Part shown: one piece after another, positions 14,723-20,865 of the stretch | Layout of the letters: every line of letters starts with the position of its first letter | Numbering within the stretch: the stretch's first letter is position 1 | NCBI GenBank assembly: GCA_002422205.1 | Contig: DITS01000046.1 | Coordinates: 40,692 to 61,556, forward strand | Reading direction: 5' to 3' | DNA from: Alphaproteobacteria bacterium UBA6178 | Lineage (GTDB): Bacteria > Pseudomonadota > Alphaproteobacteria > Rickettsiales > UBA3002 | Length of the DNA: 20,865 nucleotides | Made by a program: the position numbers and the translations under genes | Notes under the pieces: model-generated | What the model saw: the letters and a program-made list of their open reading frames with translations, nothing else | What the model was told of the DNA's origin: nothing | Database searches by the model: none

Positions 14723-14758
14723 CTATCCTGTTTTTCCTGTTACGCGCCTTCTTCACTT

Positions 14759-14779
14759 CCCTCTCCCTCTGGGAGAGGG
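14759..14779. repeat. GC-rich hairpin repeat
   Basis: CCCTCTCCC and GGGAGAGGG form a perfect 9-bp stem around TCT. It is related to the palindrome at 1-19, which suggests a dispersed family. It lies upstream of the ABC ATPase gene and next to the 90-bp repeat. Confidence 0.6.
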
Positions 14780-14810
14780 CCGAGGCGCGCGGCCCTTTCT
14801 TACTTACTCG

Positions 14811-14900
14811 GTCATGCTGCGGGACGTGAAGCGTCAGCGCAGTATCTCACGCCGCCTCATGAGATCCTGCGCTCTTGCTACGCAAGCCGCAGGATGACGG
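14811..14900 (+). repeat. 90-bp multi-hairpin dispersed repeat, copy 1
   Basis: It matches 17314-17403 at 87 of 90 positions in the same orientation and without gaps. Internal symmetries are GACG...CGTC, CTGCG...CGCAG, ATCTCA...TGAGAT, and a longer ATCCTGCG...CGCAGGAT enclosing CTTGC...GCAAG. No coding capacity for a transposase is present, so it resembles a BIME/MITE-type non-autonomous repeat. It occupies the gap between motB and the ABC ATPase gene. Confidence 0.85.
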
Positions 14901-14913
14901 ATAAGGGGATGAA

Positions 14914-14955
14914 GCCTCTGACCTCTACCCTCTAGCCCCTAGCCTCTAACCCCTA
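14914..14955 (-). repeat. TAG-rich heptad tract beginning at the motB stop codon
   Basis: On the minus strand the motB stop codon is the first base triplet of six consecutive degenerate heptads: TAGGGGT, TAGAGGC, TAGGGGC, TAGAGGG, TAGAGGT, CAGAGGC. Because seven is not divisible by three, successive units place TAG in all three frames. A shorter related tract follows the stop of the 18908 gene. Confidence 0.7.
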
Positions 14956-15630
14956 CATCTCCGTCCGCTCAATACGTACCACCACGCGGCGGTTAAGTTC
15001 ACGGTTGGTGGGGATGGGGTTGCCTTCCTTGTCCAGATTAGGCACTTTGGGCTTCACCTCGGCATAGCCAGAGGCTTTCATCAGCTCCGGATTAATCCCA
15101 TCAGCGATGAAAAAGCGCACCACATTGGCGGCGCGGTTACTGGATAACTCCCAGTTAGACGGGTATTGCGCCGACTGAATCGGCACATCATCGGTATGGC
15201 CATCGACTTCGATCACATAGGCGTCATAGTTAAAATCGACCAATATCGCCGAGACTTTCTCCAGAATCGGTATCGCCTCGCGTTTGAATTTGGCCGAGCC
15301 GGAATGGTAAAAGCTGGAGCTGGATAATTCGAGCTGGATGCCCTTGTCGGTGGCTTCAATCCCCACATCACGCTCGAGCTGGTTTTCCTCGATCATGATT
15401 TCCACCTCTTCCTGCAAGGTGGCGAAGGGGTCGGTCTGGTCCTGTTTTTCTTTGACAAAACCAGCGGCGGCGAAGGCTTCGGATATCTTTTTAAATTCGG
15501 ATTCCTTGGGCTCGGAGACGGAAAACATCAGAATGAAAAAAATCAAGATCAGCGTCACCGCATCTGCATAGGTGATCAGCCATTCATCGAGGTTTTCTTC
15601 CTGCTTTTTAGGCCGTTTTTTGAGTGCCAT
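14953..15630 (-). CDS. motB: MotB-type flagellar stator protein
   Basis: A 225-residue stator subunit. Residues 17-38 form a single membrane helix, with the ion-binding aspartate D23 in ITYADAVTLILIFF. An OmpA-like peptidoglycan-binding domain follows (about 120-222), including DGHTDDVPI, NWELSSNRAANVVRF and NRRVVVRIER. It forms a complex with the MotA-like product of the upstream gene to drive flagellar rotation by ion flow. It starts five bases after the motA stop, with little Shine-Dalgarno sequence of its own, consistent with translational coupling. The short linker and SVSE segment after the helix resemble PomB/MotS as well as MotB, so proton or sodium coupling is undecided. No other flagellar gene is in the window. 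Confidence 0.87.
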   Translation of the reverse strand: MALKKRPKKQEENLDEWLITYADAVTLILIFFILMFSVSEPKESEFKKISEAFAAAGFVKEKQDQTDPFATLQEEVEIMIEENQLERDVGIEATDKGIQLELSSSSFYHSGSAKFKREAIPILEKVSAILVDFNYDAYVIEVDGHTDDVPIQSAQYPSNWELSSNRAANVVRFFIADGINPELMKASGYAEVKPKVPNLDKEGNPIPTNRELNRRVVVRIERTEM

Positions 15631-15635
15631 GCCAT

Positions 15636-16442
15636 TTAACGCAATTGTTTGTCGATATTAAACATAATCGAGGGGTCAAGGAAGCTGTTGAGATGATCCT
15701 GCATAAAGCGCGGGCCTTTTTTCTCGGATAAAAGAATCAGCCCCTCAATCACCATCAGATTGCGGAATCGCTCAATTTCTTCCTTCTGGTTCAGCTGGGT
15801 GGCTGCCGGTAAAAACATCATCCGCGCAAAAACCACGCCATAGAGCGTGGTAATCAGCGCCAGCGCCATGCCTTTGCCCACCACTTCCATCATATTTTCG
15901 CTACCCACGCCCATACCCTGCAATACCGCCACCAGACCGACCAACGTCCCGATCATGCCGAAAGCGGGCGAGGCGGACGCCATATTTTTGAGTACATCAA
16001 CCGGTACGGTGCGCCGCTCAAATTCCGATTCCACCGCTGTTTCCATCATAATGCGCAGCTCGGCGGGTTTGTGTGCAGTGGCTACCAGCTCCAGACAATA
16101 GCGCAAAATCGGATCGTTCGGTTTCACGGATTTAATTTCATTTTCCAGCGCGGGCAGGCCTTTTTGCTGCACCAGATACGACCATTTGATCAGGCGACCG
16201 ATTTCTTCGTTCAGGCCTTCGCGTGTGGATTTGGGTTTTTTAAACATCCAGCCGATGGCGCGGAAGGCAATGGTTACATAACGGGCCTGAAAACTCATAA
16301 AAGCGGTGGCGATTGTGCCGCCAAGCACCATCAGCAAGCTGGAGAGCGAAAAGAAGATCATCATATTGTCGGTACTAAGGAAAATCGAGGTCAAAAACAG
16401 ACCTACACCGAATATAACGCCCAGTAGCGCGGCTAATGACAT
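15636..16442 (-). CDS. motA: MotA-type flagellar stator protein
   Basis: A 268-residue polytopic protein with four hydrophobic segments (about 2-25, 28-50, 145-168 and 178-200) and a cytoplasmic loop between the second and third. The MotA/PomA signature region, ESEFERRTVPVDVLKNMA followed by SPAFGMIGTLVGLVAVLQGMG, is clear. It provides the torque-generating loop of the stator, which interacts with FliG. I chose the ATG at 16442 (MSLAALLG) because AGGGGAG lies about five bases upstream. A longer frame from 16460 would place that sequence inside the gene. It is co-transcribed with motB. ExbB/TolQ relatives are an alternative, but length and signature favour MotA/PomA. Confidence 0.88.
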   Translation of the reverse strand: MSLAALLGVIFGVGLFLTSIFLSTDNMMIFFSLSSLLMVLGGTIATAFMSFQARYVTIAFRAIGWMFKKPKSTREGLNEEIGRLIKWSYLVQQKGLPALENEIKSVKPNDPILRYCLELVATAHKPAELRIMMETAVESEFERRTVPVDVLKNMASASPAFGMIGTLVGLVAVLQGMGVGSENMMEVVGKGMALALITTLYGVVFARMMFLPAATQLNQKEEIERFRNLMVIEGLILLSEKKGPRFMQDHLNSFLDPSIMFNIDKQLR

Positions 16443-16542
16443 AAGAACTCCCCTGTGCATGGCGAGCTGCTGGTTGCAGCTTCTGTGCTTTTACGTTAGT
16501 TTAAACAGGTTACTGAAAAATGGTATATAAGGCAAGCTCACG

Positions 16543-17289
16543 ATGCAGACGGTTTCCCCTCCGGTGATTGGTTTCACACTCGATTACGAAGAAATTCAGA
16601 CTTATTCTAAGCTACCATGGTATGCGCTGCGCGATAATTACATGGCATCCGTGGCGCAGGCGGGCGGTATTCCTATCGGCCTGCCGCATGAGGTGGCGCT
16701 GGTGGATGCCTATCTGGATCTCATCGACGGGCTGATTGTGACCGGCGGTAATTTTGATATCCCGCCCAGCTATTATAGCGACGAGCCGCAACATGCGACC
16801 GTCATCACCAAAGACCGGCGCACCCAGTTTGAATTTGCGATTACGCGCGGTGCGATTGCGCGCAATATTCCGGTGTTCGGTATTTGTGGCGGGCAACAGT
16901 TGCTCAATGTGGTGCTGGGCGGCACGCTGATTCAGCATGTGCCCGATGTGTTTCCTGACGGGTTGGCGCATGAGCAGCCCAACCCCCGCACCGAAGCGGG
17001 CCATGATGTGTCGATCGCGCCCGATACCCTGCTTTATCGCATCATCGGCAAAGAGTCGGTGGCGGTGAACAGTGCGCATCATCAGGCGGTGGCGACGGTG
17101 CCCGATGGCGTAATCGTCAATGCTATCGCCCCCGATGGGGTGATCGAAGGCATCGAATATCCGGCGCATCCATTTTGCTTAGGGGTGCAATGGCACCCCG
17201 AATACCACATCACCCCCGCCGATACCGCGTTATTCAGCGCGTTAGTGGGTGCCTCGCGGCAGTATCACACACAGAAGCTAGCCGCATGA
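16543..17289 (+). CDS. PuuD-like gamma-glutamyl-GABA hydrolase (class I GATase family)
   Basis: A 248-residue glutamine-amidotransferase-like hydrolase (peptidase C26). The nucleophile is C115 in FGICGGQQLLN, with the expected catalytic His and Glu in QWHPEY (H218, E220). VTGGNFDIPPSYY and VNSAHHQAV fit the PuuD branch, which hydrolyses gamma-glutamyl-GABA in putrescine breakdown. Other free-standing C26 members with unknown substrates are possible. No puu genes are adjacent, but putrescine is the product of the aguAB operon about 14 kb away, so a link is suggestive only. The ATG at 16543 has an AAGGCA Shine-Dalgarno sequence about nine bases upstream. The gene is divergent from motA. Confidence 0.82.
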   Translation: MQTVSPPVIGFTLDYEEIQTYSKLPWYALRDNYMASVAQAGGIPIGLPHEVALVDAYLDLIDGLIVTGGNFDIPPSYYSDEPQHATVITKDRRTQFEFAITRGAIARNIPVFGICGGQQLLNVVLGGTLIQHVPDVFPDGLAHEQPNPRTEAGHDVSIAPDTLLYRIIGKESVAVNSAHHQAVATVPDGVIVNAIAPDGVIEGIEYPAHPFCLGVQWHPEYHITPADTALFSALVGASRQYHTQKLAA

Positions 17290-17313
17290 GCGCTCTCTTG
17301 TTTTCCACCCCTT

Positions 17314-17403
17314 GTCATGCTGCGGGACGCGAAGCGTCAGCGCAGTATCTCACGCCGCCTCACGAGATCCTGCGCTCTTGCTCCGCAAGCCGCAGGATGA
17401 CGG
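17314..17403 (+). repeat. 90-bp multi-hairpin dispersed repeat, copy 2
   Basis: It differs from copy 1 (14811-14900) at three positions: GCG for GTG, CACGAG for CATGAG, and CTCCGC for CTACGC. None disrupts the main ATCCTGCG...CGCAGGAT stem. It lies 24 bp after the puuD-like stop and ends 10 bp before the rluB-like ATG, so its right edge (ATGACGG, then GGAGAATG) forms the start region and Shine-Dalgarno sequence of that gene. It is open in the rluB frame. Confidence 0.85.
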
Positions 17404-17413
17404 GGAGAATGAT

Positions 17414-18157
17414 ATGAGCGAATTCGAAGGCGAGCGCATCTCCAAGCGCATTGCGCGCAGCGGCTATTGTTCGCGGCGCGATGCGGAACGGTTGATCGAC
17501 AAAGGCAAAGTCAAAGTTAATGGCAAGCGCATCTCCACCCCTGCACTGAATGTCACCGACGAAGACGAAATCAATATCGAAGGCCATATCCTCGGCGGCA
17601 AAGACGTGACGCGGCTATGGATGTATTACAAACCCGTTGGGCTTATCACCTCGCATCATGATCCCGAAGGCCGCCCCACCGTGTTTGACGCGCTGGCCGA
17701 CACATTGCCACGCGTGATTTCCGTCGGGCGGCTCGATCTGAACAGCGAGGGGTTACTGCTGCTTACCAATGACGGGGAGTTAGCGCGGCATCTGGAGCTG
17801 CCCACTACCGGCTGGTTGCGGCGTTACCGCGTACGCACGCAGGGCTTCCCCTCCGCCGAGGCGCTACGGCTGATGAAAAAAGGCATCACCATCGACGACA
17901 TCACCTATCGTGGCATCAGCGTCAAGCGTGAAGACCCCACTGCCAGTGGCACCAATGTCTGGAGCGAAGTAACCTTATCCGAAGGAAAAAACCGCGAAAT
18001 CCGCCGCGTCTTCGAGCATTTCGGCTGCCCCGTCAACCGCCTCATCCGCCTCTCCTACGGCCCCTTCCAGCTGGGTAAGCTGGCTGAAGGCAGCATCAAG
18101 GAGATCGACAAAAAAACCCTGCAAAATGCATTAGGTAAGGCGTTTAGCGTGGTTTGA
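17414..18157 (+). CDS. rluB: RluB/RluE/RsuA-family rRNA pseudouridine synthase
   Basis: A 247-residue enzyme that isomerises uridine to pseudouridine in rRNA; RluB acts on helix 89 of 23S rRNA. The N-terminal S4 RNA-binding domain (about 7-60, including SKRIARSGYCSRRDAERLI) is followed by the catalytic motif GRLDLNSEGLLLLTNDG with D108, and by KNREIRRVFEHFG. The S4 domain plus length fits RluB rather than RluE, but RsuA-type assignment is not excluded. The ATG at 17414 has GGGGAG seven bases upstream. A longer frame from a TTG at 17312 would add 34 residues translated from the 90-bp repeat, and I consider that unlikely. The rsmD-like gene follows, consistent with an rRNA modification cluster. 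Confidence 0.88.
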   Translation: MSEFEGERISKRIARSGYCSRRDAERLIDKGKVKVNGKRISTPALNVTDEDEINIEGHILGGKDVTRLWMYYKPVGLITSHHDPEGRPTVFDALADTLPRVISVGRLDLNSEGLLLLTNDGELARHLELPTTGWLRRYRVRTQGFPSAEALRLMKKGITIDDITYRGISVKREDPTASGTNVWSEVTLSEGKNREIRRVFEHFGCPVNRLIRLSYGPFQLGKLAEGSIKEIDKKTLQNALGKAFSVV

Positions 18158-18158
18158 C

Positions 18159-18208
18159 GTTGCTGGTTACTGGTTGCTGGTTTAGGCTAGCAGCCAGTAA
18201 CCAGCAAC
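18159..18208. repeat. Long perfect hairpin between rluB and rsmD
   Basis: GTTGCTGGTTACTGG (18159-18173) and CCAGTAACCAGCAAC (18194-18208) form a 15-bp perfect stem, with a 20-base loop that itself repeats TTGCTGG. The plus-strand flank is AAAAG, not a T-tract, so it is not a good terminator for rluB. It fits the palindromic intergenic repeats seen elsewhere in the window. A minus-strand CTTTT precedes rather than follows the stem. Confidence 0.65.
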
Positions 18209-18222
18209 AAAAGTAACTACCC

Positions 18223-18777
18223 ATGCGCATCATCACCGGCATTCATCGCGGACGCAGGCTCGCTCCTCCCAAGGACGATGCGATTCGCCCCACCACCGAC
18301 CGCTCGCGTGAGTCGTTGTTTAATTTATTATTGCATGGCAAATTCGATGAATCGCCCGTGATCGGCCAGAGCGTGCTCGATTTATGCTGCGGCACCGGCG
18401 CGCTGGGGCTCGAGGCGCTTTCGCGCGGCGCGGCACATGTCACCTTTGTCGATAGCGCCCGTCAGGCCATCGCACTCACCAAACAAAACATCGCCACCCT
18501 CAACGAAGCATCGCGCAGTAAGGTCATCACCGCCGATGTGGCCAAGCTGCCGCGTGCCAACGCACCCGTGGCATTGGTGATGATGGATGCGCCCTATCAC
18601 ACCCCGCTGATACTACCGGCTTACAAAAGCCTGCAAGCCGGTGGCTGGCTGCGCGAGGGCACGGTGTTGGCGCTGGAAATGTCGATCAAGGACGCCACGC
18701 CCGAACTGAAAGGCTGCACCGCCCTCACCGAGCGCGTTTATGGCAAAAGCAAGATTGTGTTGTTGATGGTGGAGTAG
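18223..18777 (+). CDS. rsmD: 16S rRNA (guanine-966 N2)-methyltransferase
   Basis: A 184-residue SAM-dependent methyltransferase that modifies G966 of 16S rRNA in the 30S subunit. The N-terminal RIITGIHRGRRLAPP and RPTTDRSRESLFNLL blocks are diagnostic of RsmD. The SAM motif VLDLCCGTGALGLEALSRG spans 51-69, and FVDSARQA is motif II. The catalytic motif is DAPY (122-125), a variant of the usual DPPY/F. The ATG at 18223 has little Shine-Dalgarno sequence, so translation may depend on the upstream transcript. It lies 65 bp after the pseudouridine synthase gene, an arrangement expected of an rRNA modification cluster. Confidence 0.92.
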   Translation: MRIITGIHRGRRLAPPKDDAIRPTTDRSRESLFNLLLHGKFDESPVIGQSVLDLCCGTGALGLEALSRGAAHVTFVDSARQAIALTKQNIATLNEASRSKVITADVAKLPRANAPVALVMMDAPYHTPLILPAYKSLQAGGWLREGTVLALEMSIKDATPELKGCTALTERVYGKSKIVLLMVE

Positions 18778-18882
18778 GGGGAGTTTTTATGTTCGTTCCT
18801 GCTCCAGGCTACTGCCCTCCGCAATGAGCCTAAACGCTTCGCGCACTGAAGGCTCGGACTCCTGTCCTCATTCTCTCTTCTT

Positions 18883-18910
18883 CCCCTAGCCCCTAGCCCC
18901 TCACCCTCTA
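18883..18910 (-). repeat. Heptad-like tract beginning at the stop codon of the 18908 gene
   Basis: On the minus strand the stop TAG continues as AGGG, then TGAGGGG, CTAGGGG, CTAGGGG. This is a shorter, more degenerate relative of the tract after motB, again placing TAG or TGA in more than one frame. Beyond it, 18788-18882 contains GAGCCT and AGGCTC as weak inverted arms and no gene. Confidence 0.5.
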
Positions 18911-19738
18911 CTGCCGCCCGCGCCCTTTGCCTGCGGCCTGACTCATCGCGTTCTCAACAAATTTGCCCGCCAGATTCAGCCCCTGCCCTGCCAGACGCTT
19001 CACCGTTTCTTTGGCATCTTCATAAATGGCGAGCTGGCCGGTCACATAGCTTAAATGCGCTTTTTCGATGGTTTGTTTTTCCTGCTCCAGCTTGCCCTCC
19101 ACCTCATTCAGGCGATCAAGCAACGCATCGGCCTCAGGGCGTTTAATCTTTTTGCCGCGCACCGCCTTTAAAATATTTTCGCGTAAACTGTCCTGCTCCA
19201 CCCGCTCCAATGTGGCTTCTGCCTGTTGCTGCGTCATTTTACCGCTGGCAAGGTTTTTCAGCACCTGTTCGATCAGGGCGATATCCTCAACGCTGCCGTC
19301 AATTTCTTCGCTGCGCACATGAAAATTATCCTCGGCCACCGGCGCCAGCAACGCCACAAACAGCACGGTGTAATCCTTGTACAACTGAATCAGCTCTTGG
19401 CGCGTGGCCCTGTCCGGCCCGCCGCCGCGCGCCACATCGTCTTGCGTCGCCACCGCCGGATGCGGATTGCTGTTCACCCGCGTCACGGGCCGCGCGGGCA
19501 CCTGCCGCAGCTGCGCCACATCATAGGCTAAATGCTCCACCGACAAGCGCGTGCCTTTGGTAAAGCGCTCGCCACCTGCGGTATAGGCGCGCACCGCATC
19601 ATGAAAATATTCGATACGCGGGCGCATATCGCCCTCACTGAACTGGATATGCCACGCCGTTTCAATGGCAGCGATTTGCTGATATTGCTGCTGCAGTATG
19701 CTTAAGATGGCGTCTGCCGATGACATTGCGTTTCTCAT
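18908..19738 (-). CDS. Hypothetical helical protein with C-terminal coiled coil
   Basis: A 276-residue protein of no family I recognise. It has no signal peptide or membrane helix, apart from a short hydrophobic patch near residues 130-145 (YTVLFVALLAPVA). Residues about 170-235 are charged and helical with coiled-coil character (for example DALLDRLNEVEGKLEQEKQTIE), and the C-terminus is basic (GKGRGRQ), perhaps for nucleic acid or membrane contact. The start is the ATG at 19738, or another four codons later; neither has a strong Shine-Dalgarno sequence. It is head-to-head with hemW only 29 bp away, so the promoters overlap. Its stop codon lies in a heptad-like repeat. Confidence 0.75.
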   Translation of the reverse strand: MRNAMSSADAILSILQQQYQQIAAIETAWHIQFSEGDMRPRIEYFHDAVRAYTAGGERFTKGTRLSVEHLAYDVAQLRQVPARPVTRVNSNPHPAVATQDDVARGGGPDRATRQELIQLYKDYTVLFVALLAPVAEDNFHVRSEEIDGSVEDIALIEQVLKNLASGKMTQQQAEATLERVEQDSLRENILKAVRGKKIKRPEADALLDRLNEVEGKLEQEKQTIEKAHLSYVTGQLAIYEDAKETVKRLAGQGLNLAGKFVENAMSQAAGKGRGRQ

Positions 19739-19767
19739 TTACTCGCGTTAAGGCTATAGGATAGTGC

Positions 19768-20865
19768 ATGGAATCGCCCACCACAAGCCCCGCGCCACTG
19801 GCACTGTATGTGCACTGGCCCTTTTGCAAATCGAAATGTCCCTATTGCGATTTCAATTCGCATGTGCGCGATAGCGTTGATGCCGGGGCGTGGCAGCGCG
19901 CGCTGCTATCGGAGCTCGAGGTAATGGCGGCATGGATGCCCGATCACCAGCTTAGCAGTATCTTTTTTGGTGGTGGCACCCCATCGCTGATGCCGCCTGC
20001 GATTGCGGATTCGCTCATCAACCGCGCCGCGCAGCATTGGGATGTCAGCCCCACGCTTGAAATCACGCTCGAGGCTAACCCCACCTCGGTGGAGATGCAC
20101 AAGCTGCGTGATTTCAAAGCCGCCGGTATCAACCGCGTATCGCTGGGCGTGCAGTCGTTACGGCCCGAAGCGCTGGCTTTTTTAGGGCGTGAGCATTCGG
20201 CGTCCGAGGCGCTGCACGCCGTGGAGCTGGCCGCCAGCTTGTTTGATCGTTTTTCATTCGATCTGATTTATGCGCGGCCCGATCAGACCTGTGCCGCATG
20301 GGAAGCCGAGCTGCGCGAGGCGCTGACTTATGCGGGCGATCATCTATCCCTTTATCAGCTTACCATCGAGCCCAATACCGCCTTCCATCATGCCTATTTC
20401 AACCAACAGGCTTTTGCTCTCCCGCGTGACGAAACCGCCGCGCAGATGTACCAACTCACGCTTGATGTGATGGCCGATGCAGGATTGCCGGCTTACGAGA
20501 TTTCCAATCATGCGCGCGCTGGACAGGCCAGCCGTCATAATCTCAGCTATTGGCGCGGTGAATCCTATATCGGTATCGGCCCCGGCGCGCATGGGCGCGT
20601 GTGGCGCAACGGCGCATGGCACGCCACCCACACGCGCAAAAGCCCCGAACGCTGGCTGGAGCGAACACTGGCCGACGGCCATGGGCTGGAGGAAGACAGC
20701 GTGCTCACCGCATCCGAGCGCGCGGAAGAATATGTGATGATGGGTCTGCGCCTGCGCGAAGGCATCCGCCTCGACTGGCAGGGGCTCGATGCAGTGCTCG
20801 ATATCGCCGCCCGCGATCGTTTAATCGCTCAAGGCTTTTTGCGCCTCGAGCCCCATCGCCTCCTC
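19768..20865 (+). CDS. hemW: HemW heme chaperone / radical SAM enzyme (3' end cut by window)
   Basis: An open frame of 366 codons that runs off the window end; the family is usually about 375-400 residues, so only a short C-terminal piece is missing. The radical SAM cysteines CKSKCPYC (C20, C24, C27) bind the 4Fe-4S cluster, and IFFGGGTPSLMP is the SAM glycine-rich motif. LEANPTSVEMHKLRDFKAAG, RVSLGVQSL and SNHARAGQASRHNLSYWRG are typical of HemW/HemN. CxxxCxxC followed by Y-C-D and the HemW-like length without the HemN N-terminal extension favour HemW, a heme-binding chaperone, over coproporphyrinogen dehydrogenase. The ATG at 19768 has AGGAT about six bases upstream. It is divergent from the hypothetical gene at 18908. 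Confidence 0.92.
   Translation, partial: MESPTTSPAPLALYVHWPFCKSKCPYCDFNSHVRDSVDAGAWQRALLSELEVMAAWMPDHQLSSIFFGGGTPSLMPPAIADSLINRAAQHWDVSPTLEITLEANPTSVEMHKLRDFKAAGINRVSLGVQSLRPEALAFLGREHSASEALHAVELAASLFDRFSFDLIYARPDQTCAAWEAELREALTYAGDHLSLYQLTIEPNTAFHHAYFNQQAFALPRDETAAQMYQLTLDVMADAGLPAYEISNHARAGQASRHNLSYWRGESYIGIGPGAHGRVWRNGAWHATHTRKSPERWLERTLADGHGLEEDSVLTASERAEEYVMMGLRLREGIRLDWQGLDAVLDIAARDRLIAQGFLRLEPHRLL

Noticed and set aside
17312..17413. 34-residue N-terminal extension of the rluB-like protein from a TTG
   Set aside because: The extension is translated from the 90-bp dispersed repeat, and a strong Shine-Dalgarno sequence precedes the ATG at 17414. The possibility is kept only as part of the repeat finding.

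Overview
This window looks like a stretch of an alphaproteobacterial chromosome, probably from an environmental and little-studied lineage. This rests on protein style, moderate GC, CCA-encoded tRNA genes, the neighbouring RluB-type and RsmD-type rRNA modification genes, and many short palindromic intergenic repeats. It is an inference from familiarity, not a database result. Most protein-coding genes resemble known housekeeping or metabolic families, and I see no phage, transposase or CRISPR array.

Layout. Positions 1-186 hold palindromic repeats. Positions 187-2117 (minus) hold a two-gene agmatine-to-putrescine operon (aguB-aguA). Positions 2184-4806, with a further gene to 5225, form a divergent locus. 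Its 200-bp central intergenic region carries two Fur-box-like sites. One arm is an unrecognised 279-residue protein; the other is a sarcosine-oxidase-type flavoenzyme followed by two overlapping small genes. Positions 5290-6846 (minus) hold lemA and an HtpX-like membrane protease. A tRNA-Ser(CGA) lies at 7071-7160. Positions 7364-9763 hold two separately transcribed RTX calcium-binding proteins.

Positions 9764-11985 are visibly more AT-rich than their surroundings. They carry a lone OGG-like glycosylase homologue, a lipoprotein and a doubtful small ORF. They end at tRNA-Arg(CCG), next to a 21-bp partial duplication of the tRNA 3' end, so this may be an accessory insertion or its remnant. From 12286 the compact backbone resumes: a PfkB-type kinase coupled to a small protein, a convergent orphan ABC ATPase, a MotA/MotB-type stator pair, a PuuD-like amidotransferase, RluB-like and RsmD-like rRNA modification enzymes, a helical hypothetical protein and hemW, which is cut by the window end.

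Themes that tie the region together. (1) Two small proteins, at 4540 and 13518, look like paralogues, and each overlaps the stop codon of an unrelated metabolic enzyme. (2) The flavoenzyme arm and the unknown 279-residue protein are probably co-regulated by iron. (3) Intergenic space is dominated by palindromic or low-complexity repeats. These include a 90-bp multi-hairpin element present twice with three differences, and TAG-rich heptad tracts that begin at the stop codons of two genes. The best candidates for undescribed biology are the Fur-flanked locus and the small coupled paralogues.
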